Below, in pieces: positions 23,900-35,700 of a DNA stretch of 64,000 nucleotides. The notes beneath the pieces are model-generated. The model was not told the origin of the DNA. It worked only from the letters and a program-made list of their open reading frames with translations, and ran no database searches. The stretch covers positions 5,644,001 through 5,708,000 of the forward strand of contig OU612068.1 of the NCBI GenBank assembly GCA_914767715.1, written 5' to 3'. How positions within the stretch are numbered: the first letter of the stretch is position 1; each line of letters starts with the position of its first letter. Source of the DNA: Membranipora membranacea (Eukaryota > Bryozoa > Gymnolaemata > Cheilostomatida > Membraniporidae). Position numbers and translations under genes: made by a program.

Positions 23900-25339
23900 T
23901 TATTGCGATCCATTTGCTGCACTGGAAATAATCCACAAGGTAAAAACGCAGTTAGAGCAGACGAATATGACTAGGAATATACGATCGATAATTAGAGAGA
24001 GATATTTCCACTGGTTAGTTATCTTCTCCCTCCTTTCCTCCTGTAGTTTACTGTTTTTATAATCCCGTATGAATCGTACAATCTCTGAAAGGTTATCACC
24101 ATCCCCGTTCACATTCTCTTTGTCTTCTTTTACCTCCCGAGACAACTTTTCTACTACTTTATGCTCTCCAAGACCATTACTGATGCCTACTCTAGCATTT
24201 TTGGGTCTTTCACTACGGCCACATGCAAGACTTTGTTCCCTTGAGGCTCCCTCATTGTACATTGAGGTCACACAGAGTAAGCGCGCTAAATTACCAAACA
24301 GAAATCTTTGTAGCCATCTTGGGACCTCGTTAACTTGATATTGAGCATTGTAATGTAGACTCAGTGTACACACTGACGCGCCTGTTGATATGGTAACAAG
24401 TAGGATGACTCCGAAGTAGTAGGTTCCGATCAAAGGAAACTCGGATGATGAAGGCATGCTATCAACCACGATCAGCAAGAATACAGAAAGTGAAAGCAAA
24501 ACAGTGACACTCAGACCGATTCTCTCTCCAGATTCTGGTGGGATGCAGAAACTAAACATGGCGACCAGTGATATTAAGGAACATGGTAGTAGCAAGTTGA
24601 GTAAGTAAAATAGATGTCACCTCTGGAAGGCGATGTTGTAATGGACGAAGATAAGTGGACCTCCTTCGTATGACTCGTGATCTACAATCCTCGATGCTGT
24701 CACATCTATCAACTCGAACTCACTGTTCTCTTCATAAAAATATGAAGAAAGCCTATCTCTAAACGTTAAGTTTAATTGAGAACCATCATACATCATTGCC
24801 ATAAATTTCAATGTACAGTTGTGTTTGTCAAACGGGAAGTGTATCATTCTCATGGGGCAAGAACCTCTGTAGTTGACATGGAAATTTATCACAACAGTTC
24901 CATCCGAGGTAACTTGTCTTAACGTTGATGTGCTGCTTGTTTTGGTTCTTACCAAATCTACATCATTATCAAGTCCAATCGTAGGCATCCAGATCATATC
25001 TTCTGGCAATTTGAGAGTCGTAATACCATCATAGTCTGCTGCGTTCCAGACGAGCTGTTCATCCGTCCATTGTTGATAAATGTAGTATAAACCATCTAAG
25101 ATCTGATTCTTCTCATCGACCTCGCTTATTTGCACCAGACCGACATCCATCACCACCTGGAGAGTGGCGTTAGATGTCCCTAGTGGTTTGACTCTCTTGT
25201 CATGTCTCTCCATAAGATAATCTAGTAGCTTACTCTCGCTGTCCCTTACGCTGGCCTCTACTTCTGTCAGCAGGTCTCCGAAGGTGATCATTAGCAGACT
25301 GGATATATAGAGGAGTCGTTTGGCGTGCCCAGCAGCCAT
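23900..25339 (-). pseudogene. Cys-loop receptor subunit paralogue with one in-frame TGA
   Basis: This tandem paralogue of the gene at 19567-20970 is also intronless. From the ATG at 25339 the frame reads a leader (MAAGHAKRLLYISSLLMITF), ligand-binding domain (WTDEQLVWNAADYDG, MIWMPTIGLDNDVDL), Cys-loop C-PMRMIHFPFDKHN-C (13 between), then IAFQR and a TGA at 24617-24619. The same frame continues without another stop for 238 codons through HLFYLLNLLLPCS (M1), GERIGLSVTVLLSLSVFLLI (M2), M3, the amphipathic helix and M4 to 23900. The intact copy has Lys at this position (FARKPLFYLLN), so the TGA replaces a basic residue, most simply CGA to TGA. As read, translation yields a soluble ligand-binding domain only. 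It is either a very young pseudogene, an allele, or a site of recoding or editing. Loop C again lacks a Cys pair. Confidence 0.85.
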
Positions 25340-25810
25340 TATTCAATATTAAATATTTTATAAGTTTTATAGAATTTTACTGATCGAAAGAAAATCTGCT
25401 TCTCACTGCTCTTTGCTCCCTCAAATGTTTTGAGGATAAGAACCCCAGGCGCAGATTGTAAACTCTGCGATCAATAATGGTTAGATGCTTTTATGAGGAG
25501 TCTGAAAAGCTGACCAATCAGTTGGACTATATGAAAAACACTGACCTAATGTATAGTAGCTATTGACATGGACATACACAAATGCCATCTGATGAAAAAC
25601 AGGAACTCACAGTCATTGCATAGTTGAAAGTTCAAGTGGATTCTTAACCAAAACAGGATACGATATTGCTGAGTACTTCATTAATTCAGATAATCACATG
25701 AGTAGGCCGGGTCTATATGACCATTGACCAGCTGCAGAAGGATCAATGGGGTTTTATTTGCTCCCCTTTACGCACCATTTATAAACTTAATTACTCATCA
25801 GGGACATAAT
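25340..25810. other. 5' flank of the receptor paralogue
   Basis: AT-rich; presumably the promoter region. No other feature seen. Confidence 0.4.
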
Positions 25811-26070
25811 AGGTAACTTCGCGCCCTTGGTATCTATATTAAATAATCATTAATAATAATTAATAATCATTTTCATGGGGAAATCCAACTGAATAGATTT
25901 TATGATTAGGTATACGGTTTTTCAATGATATTGACATGAAACTTAGAATTATCTCCTCATTGGTAATAGGGAGACAACTTGAATTCAAGTTGGATTCAGT
26001 TGGATTTCCCCATGAAAATGATTATAATTAATGATCATTTAATATAGATACCAAGGACGCGAAGTTACCT
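25811..26070. mobile_element. MITE with about 85-bp terminal inverted repeats
   Basis: The left arm begins AGGTAACTTCGCG..CTTGGTATCTATATTAAAT and runs to TTTTCATGGGGAAATCCAAC; the right arm is its reverse complement ending CGCGAAGTTACCT at 26070. Only a few differences separate the arms. AAT flanks both ends (808-810 and 26071-26073) and may be a 3-bp target duplication. No coding capacity, so it is a non-autonomous DNA element. Confidence 0.8.
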
Positions 26071-28861
26071 AATGTAATTATTATATTATTTTATAACGAA
26101 AAATTTAATATTTGCATCACTAGAATAAGAATGCAGTCTTAAATCTTGGATTTAATTACGAGCTGCAACAATCCGATGTCATTTTCACTTAAATGCCTTA
26201 TTGTCATTGTTACTGCACATTAGCACAATTTTAATTATTATTTTTTTGTTATTATTACTTTATTATTATTTTATTATTATTGGTCCTATCTGCCACGTAC
26301 AATTTAATTCTCCAAAAAGGTAAATTTGCTGTTGATGCGATTTTCAGAAAGTCTTAAATTTTTGTCTGTCTACTACAGAATTAATGTACTAATCTTCTTT
26401 GAGATGAATTTGCTGCCGCTTAATGTAATATCAATGTTTTCCGTTATCCAGAAATTCAATCCTTATGTTAAGTCTAACTTTTTGCATCATCAATGTTTAA
26501 GCTGATATTAGTTTAATGTTACACCTAGTCACAACACTGACTTCAGTTTAAAAACTGGAATAGTCAAATATTCATAGGTTATTTTGCAGTTTTAAGTATG
26601 TATTTGTACTTGGTTATCCCCATAGAGCACAAAATCAAACAAAGAAGTTATGAAACCAACACTGTGCTCCATTGCTGTAAAATACTTATAATGAGGGTCC
26701 TTGTACAAAGCTCTTCCTATTCCTATTTCCAAATTGTGTACCAACCATAGATATAAAACAGTATAGATAGGACGTTGTGTGCTCCTGTCTATCCAATAAT
26801 ATGATAGCTACATTAGCCTCAGATCTAGGAATTTTATATCTATCATACCAAGAGATAAATTGATTTTGATCCCAAGGTTTCTATCTCAGAAATGGTCGGT
26901 GGCTCTCGGGTTTCATTGTCTTTCGAACTTGACTTTGCTGAGATTCAAACTCTGGCTGCTGACAAATTTGTACTGATGATACGATTGGGAGATAGAGAGC
27001 ACAATCATTATACCAGAGTATAACAATCCAACTCATAGACTGCAGGAGGCTCATATGATCAGGTTTCAGGTATCCAACCCATATGTAAACGTGTAATTTT
27101 TTCTGCCTTCATTGAAACAAAGCGTCATACAACGTCACCTAAACTAAACAAGCAAGTTTTAAAAAATATGTATAAATACTTCAACATTGATTAATTTTAA
27201 AATGAGTCCAGCTTCAAGGCATGCACAAAACAGAGAACAGATAGTAATTCATCCAAAATTGCATTATGAATTAAATCAAGAGAATTCCTAGAAACCGGTT
27301 TCTCTTACTTAGCGCTAAAGTGTTTAGTGATGTATCCTGATATATTGTGGCTGCTTCATGTCAGTGTATCTATCCATACTTTCTTAAACTGAAATTTGAT
27401 GATGACAATTAAAATGTTGACACAGAGCATATAAAATTTTATTCATAGTCACTAGATCACATATCATCATCGCAAACGCAGATTACCAATCTGTACTTTC
27501 TAATCAAGGCGCAATTCCGTCCAATGAACTGAATTTAGTGGTGTGTAGTTTTTGAAGACTGTGTTAGCAGGGAGGGTGGGTCATACTCCCTACCTGGTGT
27601 TAGTTAATTCGGGAAATACTTGGTGGCTGATAGTTAGCTTCTTTCATGAAGCATCCAGATAAACTGGCTTCATTCAAACATCATCAGACTTTTTAGTTTT
27701 TCGTTGGTGATGATCTACACTTCCTTCATACAGCACCACTAGACTCTCTGCTGCGTTCAGGCAGGGTGGGTGGGTACCCCTCCCACCCTCCCTGGCTCAG
27801 GGTTATGACGCTTAGAAATTCAGATTGATCACCTTCTTTGTCATGTGTTATCGTGTGTCTGCAGCTTAGCAGAGAGATGGCTGGGAGAGTATACTAGTAC
27901 TATGGTAGGAAATTTTTACTGGAGTTATTACAAAACCCATAGGAGGTATTTTAGTTAAATTAAAATGCTGGCTCAATTCACAAGGTTTAGACACTCGCCG
28001 CATCCAGAAATAAAGGGCAGCAGGGCCAACAAAAATCCCACTAGTCCGTTGACTACAGTGGCGTTCAAATTCACAACCTTCAACACTTGCATTATGCCAC
28101 CTCTACTACTCCTACACAGATTTGGTTACTTGGTTACTTTTTGTTGTTTTAACAGTTTTGTTGTTTGTACCATGTGAAAATCGAGTTTGACAAGCTCAAA
28201 GTTGTGTTCACGTGCATTCGTTCTACATCCAATATTATCTTACTGACATGACTAAACTTCATTTTTCTGCCTCTCGGGAATAAACAGCTACACTGATTCC
28301 TTATTCAAAAGAAGCATCAGCACTGGCGTCCAGGATGCTGAACTAAGGAGAGTTCTTCATTGTCAATAATTACAGTCAATTTAGTTTAGTTGTGCCCTCA
28401 TGAATAAAGGGGACAATACTCCCACAACTGAAAAGGAAAAACCACATTCCTTGGTCTGACTGTAGAAATATTATACCACTTATATATTATAACAAACCCT
28501 TAGGATCAAGCAAAGTTTTGTCCGTCATTCGGCATGAATGCTGCTCACATTAAAGATGTTACATTGCAAGCCTTTTTGAGACCTGACCCTATACTCTTCC
28601 CCCTTCTGACAACCCATATTGTCACACTACGTAGACAACAGACTACCAATATTAAATTCCCTGGCTCCCTTCAAAAATTATTTAATATAAATATGGCTTT
28701 GTATGGATCAACCCTGAAAATTTGTTGAGATATGATTTCAAAATCAAGTATCTGATCGTAATTTTTCCCTTTCATACAGAATAATCTACAGCGGTCAAAA
28801 AATTTAGAATCTTGTTTCACGACCCGGTACCAGTGATCACTTTATCAAAGCGGCGTCCTAT
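26071..28861. other. Intergenic
   Basis: No gene recognised. Contains two G-rich tracts, 27561-27577 (GGGAGGGTGGG) and a GGGTGGGTGGG/CCCACCCTCCC hairpin at about 27757-27795. Confidence 0.5.
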
Positions 28862-29050
28862 CTAACAAATCCTATTTTCATCCTCCAGAAAAGAGCCTTC
28901 AGGCTTACAGCAAATACAAATGTTCAAATATACCTGAATCCAACTCGACATTTATGTACAGAATTGAATCTTTTAACATTGTCAGATCTCGCCTTTTATT
29001 TTTCCTCTGTTTTTTGCTATAAAATACTTCATGGTCTAAGCCAAAGCTAA
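28862..29050 (+). mobile_element. Non-LTR retrotransposon reverse-transcriptase tail (relic)
   Basis: A 62-codon frame reads FILQKRAFRLTANTNV ... HLCTELNLLTLSDLAFYFSS ... CYKILHGLSQS and then a stop. The order lQKRA-R, LF.L..LTLSDL, YKilHG matches the C-terminal part of CR1/Jockey-type LINE ORF2 proteins. Past the stop, CTGHRFCFHDTNILHPPK resembles the next expected block. The element is decayed, and a string of T-rich and A-rich sequence follows to about 29340. Confidence 0.6.
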
Positions 29051-31089
29051 TTAATCAATGATTTTTCATGCACTGGACATCGCTTTTGTTTTCATGATAC
29101 CAACATCTTACATCCACCAAAAAACTTTTTTTTGATTTATAAATGACTACTTCATTTAACAACCTTCATCAACATCTTCATTCATCAACAACTCTACGTA
29201 CATTTTAATTTGCATTGTCAAAACATCTGTTTTCATTGAATTGAGTTTTATTCCCTTTATTTTATTTAGATTGTTTTTTGTTTTGGTTCCTTTGCACATC
29301 AGGGAGAACATCTTCGGATGACGGTTGATGCAATAAAATTGTATATATATAGATTCAAATCTGTGCTTTTAAGTGTCATCTGTGTGTATTTGGCCCCAAC
29401 TAAGTGTCACTCAAAAATAAGGAGTCTTTTTATATGACCCACAAAAAATCATGTCTTAAATCCTCTTAAATAATCATGTTGGGCATCGTTAACCCAATAG
29501 TAATTAATGGTAGATAAAATAGCCTGACATGGTCGGACAACTCCAATGCAAAGAGTTGCCCTACACACTGATAGCCACTATATATTATACATATATATAT
29601 ATATATATATATGAATGACTCATTGTCCAGGGTTTTTATGGGTACAATAGTGGGATATATAATATATGACACTTTATTGCACAAATGTGTGTATATATAT
29701 ATTATATATGTACCATCCAACTCATTACTTAAAGAGCATAGATAATAAGACAATCTACACTCCATAACCTAACTTACTACGTGTCATTGGTGAGAAGATA
29801 TTCTGCATTACAAAAAGTGTAGTCTAGCTCCACAGGTATTGTTTATCTGTATGGGCCGTATCTACAGTGAAAGTCCCATCCAGTAGTAAACAACCCTGCA
29901 AGAAAATATATTCCAGTCTTCAAAGTAACTCCTTTAAATTTACTTGTTGTTAACAACCATGTACTGCTAAGACAAGCAACAGATGATCTCTTCTTCTAAC
30001 TCAATTGTACCTTTGGCAATAAATGATAATTTAATGTTTTCATTAGATTCAATCTACCTATAACAGCAGATCAGTTACAGATAGATTGAGGGGGAATCGT
30101 ATGTGTACAAGAATTTTTGGGGCTCAAACTTGAGGAAGGGAGCTTGAAGTGTTTTGATGTTTGTTAGTGCAATCAATAATATGTAAAGGATAACTGAAAA
30201 AATCGAATCGCTATGGTAATTGGAAAAAACCTTTGTAGATTATGGGACATACTGTTCAAGGCAGTTTGATGGGAAGCACACAGCACAATATCTGATTATC
30301 TGAAAAAATTTTGCCTAAGGAGAACTGAGATTTCTTAGGGATTGTAAAGCTATCTGGGCAGCACAATGCCTAGCTATGAGCATTGTTAACCCGGTAATCT
30401 CTAGAGTCTAGACTGTTCCAAAGTGTAGTTTGACAGCTGAGCACTCTTGCTTTTCTGAGCCTTTCATTTTCATCCAAGTGAGCACCTACATCACATTTTT
30501 GGAGTTCCCATCACCCACATCATTGGTCTGGCTTAACCAAATATCAAAATACCTGCACCCAATAAACCTGCCTACTGCATAATACAGGTATTATGAAATG
30601 TAATAAAAATATACCAGGTAATTTTCTTTTCACCAACCCACAATCTCTGGACCTACCTATCATTCCAATAAATGTGATTTTTCTTATGCTTAACTTATGG
30701 TGAAATGTGGTCAAAAAATTGAATTACAGACTTCCCAGCTACTGGAAGGGTTATCCATACTGTAATGTCCTTGTTCCACGAAAAAGTTTATACTGGTAAT
30801 GCAGCTTCGTGGAAAAAGCTAATAAAAGAAGTCTGCCAATTTTGAAACCACATTCATCATAAAAAATTGAAAAGCTGTATTCATTTCATCAAGACATGAA
30901 ATGCTGGTGATGCAGCCTGGGCAGGCTGTCGAGGGTGGGGTTGGGTGGGTGTCCCCCCCACCCATCCGCCCGACAGCCTGGCCAGGATACTGGTGATGCC
31001 TGTTAGAGTTGGTTAGTTTTAATCCTGCTAACTGAGTACCAGCACAGGCAAAAAATCACAATCGACAGTAAAGACTTCCAGAGAAACCG
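29051..31089. other. Intergenic with AT microsatellites
   Basis: (TA)n tracts at about 29339-29352 and 29575-29612. The hairpin insertion at 30914-30989 is listed separately. No gene recognised. Confidence 0.5.
30914..30989. mobile_element. G-rich mini hairpin insertion flanked by a 10-bp direct repeat
   Basis: CTGGTGATGC occurs exactly at 30904-30913 and 30990-30999. Between them lies an inverted repeat (CAGGCTGTCG ... CGACAGCCTG, with inner GGGTGGGTG ... CACCCATCC). The layout is that of a tiny non-autonomous insertion with a target-site duplication. Confidence 0.6.
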
Positions 31090-31160
31090 CTGGTAGTGAC
31101 AACCACTATGACTGATGTGTACAAAGCAAAAAAGCTTTCGCCCACTTTGGTATAAAATAT
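31090..31160 (+). promoter_or_regulatory. Promoter of defensin-like gene A
   Basis: A TATA box TATAAAAT is at 31151-31158, with transcription expected to start near 31185. Upstream, CTGGTAGTGACAACCA at 31090-31105 is nearly identical to the same block in front of gene B (35885), while flanking sequence differs; this is the best candidate for a shared control site. Confidence 0.6.
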
Positions 31161-31430
31161 AGGGTCTGTAGGACAAGAGATCATTCTTCAACTACATCTC
31201 AACCTCAGAAGTAAAGGTAAGTACTGATCCACTATATAAAATAATGAGCATATCGCTCAGCAAGGAGAGGTTGAAAATTTACTTTGGCGCCTTTAAAACA
31301 AACCATTTATCGTTTCCTGAAGCTTTTCTCAAACTACATTTAAAATAACATTGTAAAGTTGAGTAGTTTCTCTTTTGGTAAATGTCCTTGATGTTGTGAC
31401 ACTTTTCATGTTACAGATCTAAAAGTAAAT

Positions 31431-32179
31431 ATGAAGGCTGTATTTCTCATCTGTGTTCTTCTTGTGACTATTCTGGCTGGTGTCCAAGGTAAGCCTTGTA
31501 TTCCTAAACAATGTATGAGCCCTCCCTGGTATAAGCAACGTGTAAACTTCTTGGTTTAAAATACGCGCACTAAGAATTTAGGTTCACATATATGTCAGAT
31601 ATGGTAGCAGTGTCGCCATGTTGTTTGACATAAATATTAACGAAGTTTTTTTGGTCTGATTCACAGCCAGCCCTTAAAAGCGTTCGGGATGGCGATCGCG
31701 GACGCAATCGCCATCCCGAACGCTTTTAAGGGCTGGCTGTGGTCTGATTTTGGTATGGATGATCCGGTCACAATACCCCACAAAAAGACAAGCTTTGTTG
31801 GGGAAGTCAATACCTGTCAGCATCTTGGTCAGGTTTTGTCTAATGAATTATCTTCTTTGTTGTCACACTTCTGAGTTACTCTATCAAACTAAAAGTCTGA
31901 GGTAACCAGTTGTATACAGCTCAAAGTTGAGGGTGCTGCGCATAGCAACCCAACCATGACTCTGCCCAACTTTCAATTTATTGTCTTACATGGAGGCTGT
32001 CATGCACACTGGTCAAAGTCTTACCATGATTCGTACTGATTATATTATGAATCATCTTATTTACAGCTGACTGCCCTTCAGCCTCAGGTACATACAATGT
32101 GTACAACTGTCAAGCCTTCTGCAGTAAGTACGGATGTGTAAGTAGAGTCGACAACAAGAGAGCATGCAGATGCGGATAA
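31431..32179 (+). CDS. Defensin-like CS-alpha-beta peptide A
   Basis: Coding exons 31431..31488 and 32067..32179, with a probable untranslated first exon (about 31185..31216, donor GTAAGT). The product is 56 aa: signal peptide MKAVFLICVLLVTILAGVQA, then a 36-residue mature peptide starting DCPSASG and ending ACRCG. Six cysteines follow C-x11-C-x3-C-x4-C-x9-C-x1-C, the CS-alpha-beta pattern of invertebrate and plant defensins (helix CxxxC, strand CxC). Net charge is about +3. No acidic propeptide is present. Likely a secreted antimicrobial peptide; similar scaffolds also serve as toxins or signals, so function is inferred. AATAAA at 32248. A perfect hairpin insertion sits in its last intron. 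It ends about 0.5 kb before the 3' end of the convergent MMP gene. Confidence 0.85.
31662..31740. mobile_element. Perfect 35-bp-arm hairpin insertion with 9-bp target duplication
   Basis: 31662-31696 and 31707-31741 are perfect reverse complements (CACAGCCAGCCCTTAAAAGC ... inward, GGGATGGCGAT), with the 10-bp spacer CGCGGACGCA. GGTCTGATT flanks both sides (31653-31661 and 31741-31749). It lies in the last intron of defensin-like gene A. The zero divergence of the arms implies recent insertion or strong pairing constraint. Confidence 0.85.
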
Positions 32180-32726
32180 CTCCGCTGATCCTGATGTATG
32201 AATTTCATATATTAATTAAACAAAATGTAATTTTATTTTAAAAGACCAATAAAACAATTTTACATGATCTATCTGATATGTTGTTACATAATAGTTGAGT
32301 ATTCAGTAGTCACTTTATAGTAAAAATATGAAGCAGCATAAACATAACTTAAGAGCTCAAACCACAGTCGAGTATGTAAACCTTGAAAAAAAAGCAGCTG
32401 TTACGATAGAAATGGAAAAAGTGAGTTCACACCGCACCAAAAGTCACATAGTGACCGAAAACTCTGCCACATAGATAAACTAGTATTACTGATCTCCCCG
32501 AGTATTTCTGCATATATATCTGCCCCTGTTCATAAAATACTATGTTTTTGATTTTAGCAATTTAATGTAACATTGTTCAGAGTTAAAATGTCACAAGAAC
32601 TGCACTTGGTAGCGCCTGAATGCTCTGAGATTCGGAAAAATATCTGTGTTCTTAAGCCGGGATTTTGCAAACATCGGATCAATCGTGAATTTCCTAAAAG
32701 ATTTGGCTCGCAGCCTAAACTGTCTG

Positions 32727-35700
32727 TTATGAGAAAGATTTTCTCTTGCTCCGGCAAAGTCTACTTATCCAATGTCTGTGTGTAGATTGTGGGTATCCTG
32801 AACCTTCCATTGTACCACTATCAATATCTAGTTTGTAATATCTGAAAAAGAACAATCAAATCTTTACTATTAATCAACAATTTAAAGGGTTGAAAAGCAT
32901 CTAGGTTAGGCTCATCTCAGCAGCCACCAAACAAAAGAGAGGCCTCCGCAAGTTAAATCATATTTTGCTATTAGTTTAATAAATATTTAGATTCTTGCCT
33001 CATATGTATACACTTTAGTTTTTGATGAATTTTGTCTTTTTCCAAATTGTCCACTACACTAGAAAATGCCTCTCCATATCAGCTTTCAGGTTGTTGGAGC
33101 TGTATCAGTATATTTATAGATTTCAAATCACCAGACTGTCAATCTAATTATTTGATAATGGAGGCCCTCGTTTCTCTTGTCAGCTGTTTGTTTTCAAAAT
33201 TCAGTTTATCATTTTACCTTGAGCCTCTAAACAAATAGAGAAACCTGAGTCCGTCAAATACAGCAGCTCCAGAACCGTAAGGGGCATCTTGAAAATAACC
33301 TCTTATTGAGCCAAGTTTATCTATCGACAATGATCTCTCATCGAATCTAAATAGTTCACGTTTCTAAAAAGAAAATAAATGCAACTGGTGGTCAAACATT
33401 CTACAGTTTGAAACAGAAACAAGAGCATCTGGTGAAAATGTCAGGAGATAATGACCGAGACTCCTAACACCATTACATTATGCTGAGAGTGGCATGTCTT
33501 GCTACACATGTTGATTCTTGACAGCCCTTACCTACCACTGTTTGTGAACAGACATGGCTGGTTTTATTGTCAATGAGAGCTAAGAGAAAACAACATCACG
33601 CAGTGCCACATATATTCTCTAAACTTGATGTCACCAACCCACCGTCATAAGATAGATTGTTCCATTTCTTGTGTGGAATGCGTTGCGCACATTCTCAAGT
33701 TTTAAATCATCTGATAGTCTGGGGTATGTAGGAAAACCTGAATCCAATGAATCTTTGTAGTATCTCCATATTCTTCCCCCTGTATAATTGTTAACATTGA
33801 CTCTGAGTTGTACTAAACAACAAACATGAATGATACACACGTAACCCCAGTGTTTGAAAAATTGGTTTTTGCCAACAAGTTGAAAATGTGCACACTACCA
33901 TCTACCCTATGTATTTGAGGAGATGGACAGGGGCAAACTTACCCATTTCAGTCTTGACTATACGTACTTTGTACGCTGTTTACAGCTTGTGCTATGACTT
34001 GTGTTTATGACATTACCCAGAGTGCAACAGTGTACTCCAAAAAAAACAATATTACAATTACACGTAACACACAGACAGATTGACAATAGTTTATATTCTA
34101 TAAAAGTGAGGGAATGTACCCTAGAGGTATCAAGTATTCACATGAGGAAAGTTTTGCCGTATCGCACATGCTGAGGGATACAGCATGCAGTAGTGCGCAT
34201 ACCAATGCACACCACCAGGTTTTTAGTGAGAAACCATGAGTCAAGCTCTGTTCTGAGGACTTCTTTAGTACAACCTCATTTATCTCTTTACTTTATATAG
34301 AAGCCACCCTGCCTACGATTGGTGCTAATTCAATTTAAGTCACTCCCAAACTCTAGCTAACGTTCAGTCCTCTGGGTAATGAGAAATTTGAGAACTTTGT
34401 ACTGTCCTGAGACCAAAAGCAAAACACTACCCATTGACTTTATATATAATAATATACAAATAAAATAAAGTCTGTGATACGACAAAAACAAAGAGAATAC
34501 AATCTCATACCTTTGAAAACATAGAGTCTGTAGGTATGATGTGAATACACAACAGCGTCGGGATTGGACGGGAATGACTGGTACACATCCTTTAATCTCT
34601 TCGGCCATCCTGACTCAACCTTAAAAATAAAGAGCAATCTATTAAAGCCTGATATAGCTCAAACAAAGCAACTGATACAATATGGAATGATACGATGCAT
34701 GCATGCATAGGAGAGAGAAGGACTTCATGGTTAACTTAATTTGCTAGCCAGTAATCATGTCATGAGGTAAAAATCTTTAAGGTTGATAATCAAATGCCAC
34801 GATGTGACATATAGCTATGGTTTGTGACAGCTGCACTGCATTTTCTGCGAAGAAATAAGATATAGAATATAGGGAGCTTAGATAAACATGGAGTAATATT
34901 ATCATATATCCGTCAATTTATAATATTAATAATAAGAACAGGTATTCCGGTCAGCCAACGCAATTTTGCGTTGTAGGTGCTCTGTGGGTAGGATGTAGTA
35001 GACTGCAAGCACTGATATGAATGTATATCAGGCGCCGCAAGATTCCCAGTGGTTAGAATCCGAAATCTGACGTCTAGAATGTAGTGTGGGGCTTTGGGCC
35101 ATGATTTAAATACATATACTATCCTACCCACGGAGCACCTACATCTCAACATTGCGTGGCTGACTGAATACCAAAAACTTGCACACAATAAACACTGCAG
35201 AGAATTGATGGTACTCTACCTAGTGACAAGATCTTCCACCGACGCACAGTGTCTGCCCAGCCTAGTTACGGTACCACAAGTTAACGCTATCACGGTATGA
35301 TGGATTTAAGTCTCCACGAAAAAAGATTGGGCCACTGAGACTATCATTCCGTATAGATTGATGATATTGGTGTACCTTTCTGATATTCAAATAAAAAAGT
35401 GGCTACCGAGGAATGAAATTAATTTTAAATTGACTGATTCCATGGGCACTAAAATGTTGTGGAGACTTTGAGGGGCCAACCGATCGCCTCAGGAAGCTTT
35501 TGAAAATTGGTTTGTGGGACAATCTTGAATCAATCTGATGCTAAATCTAAGTCATTTCATTTTTAGATGTGTCAGTCTGAAATCTGAGGCTTTGAACGCA
35601 ATTCGCTGAATTCAAACAATGAACTGCTGGGACTGCTCAACTTCATTTACCATTGTTTTCAAATAGTTTTATGCTGGTGCTCCAATTATGACAGACCTCG

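Noticed and set aside
24617-24619. TGA read as selenocysteine
   Set aside because: Cys-loop receptors have no known selenocysteine here, the intact paralogue has a basic residue at the site, and I saw no SECIS-like structure downstream.
32573-32785. 70-codon plus-strand frame with several Cys near the defensin genes
   Set aside because: Antisense to the last MMP exon and its 3' flank, with no signal peptide and no CS-alpha-beta spacing.
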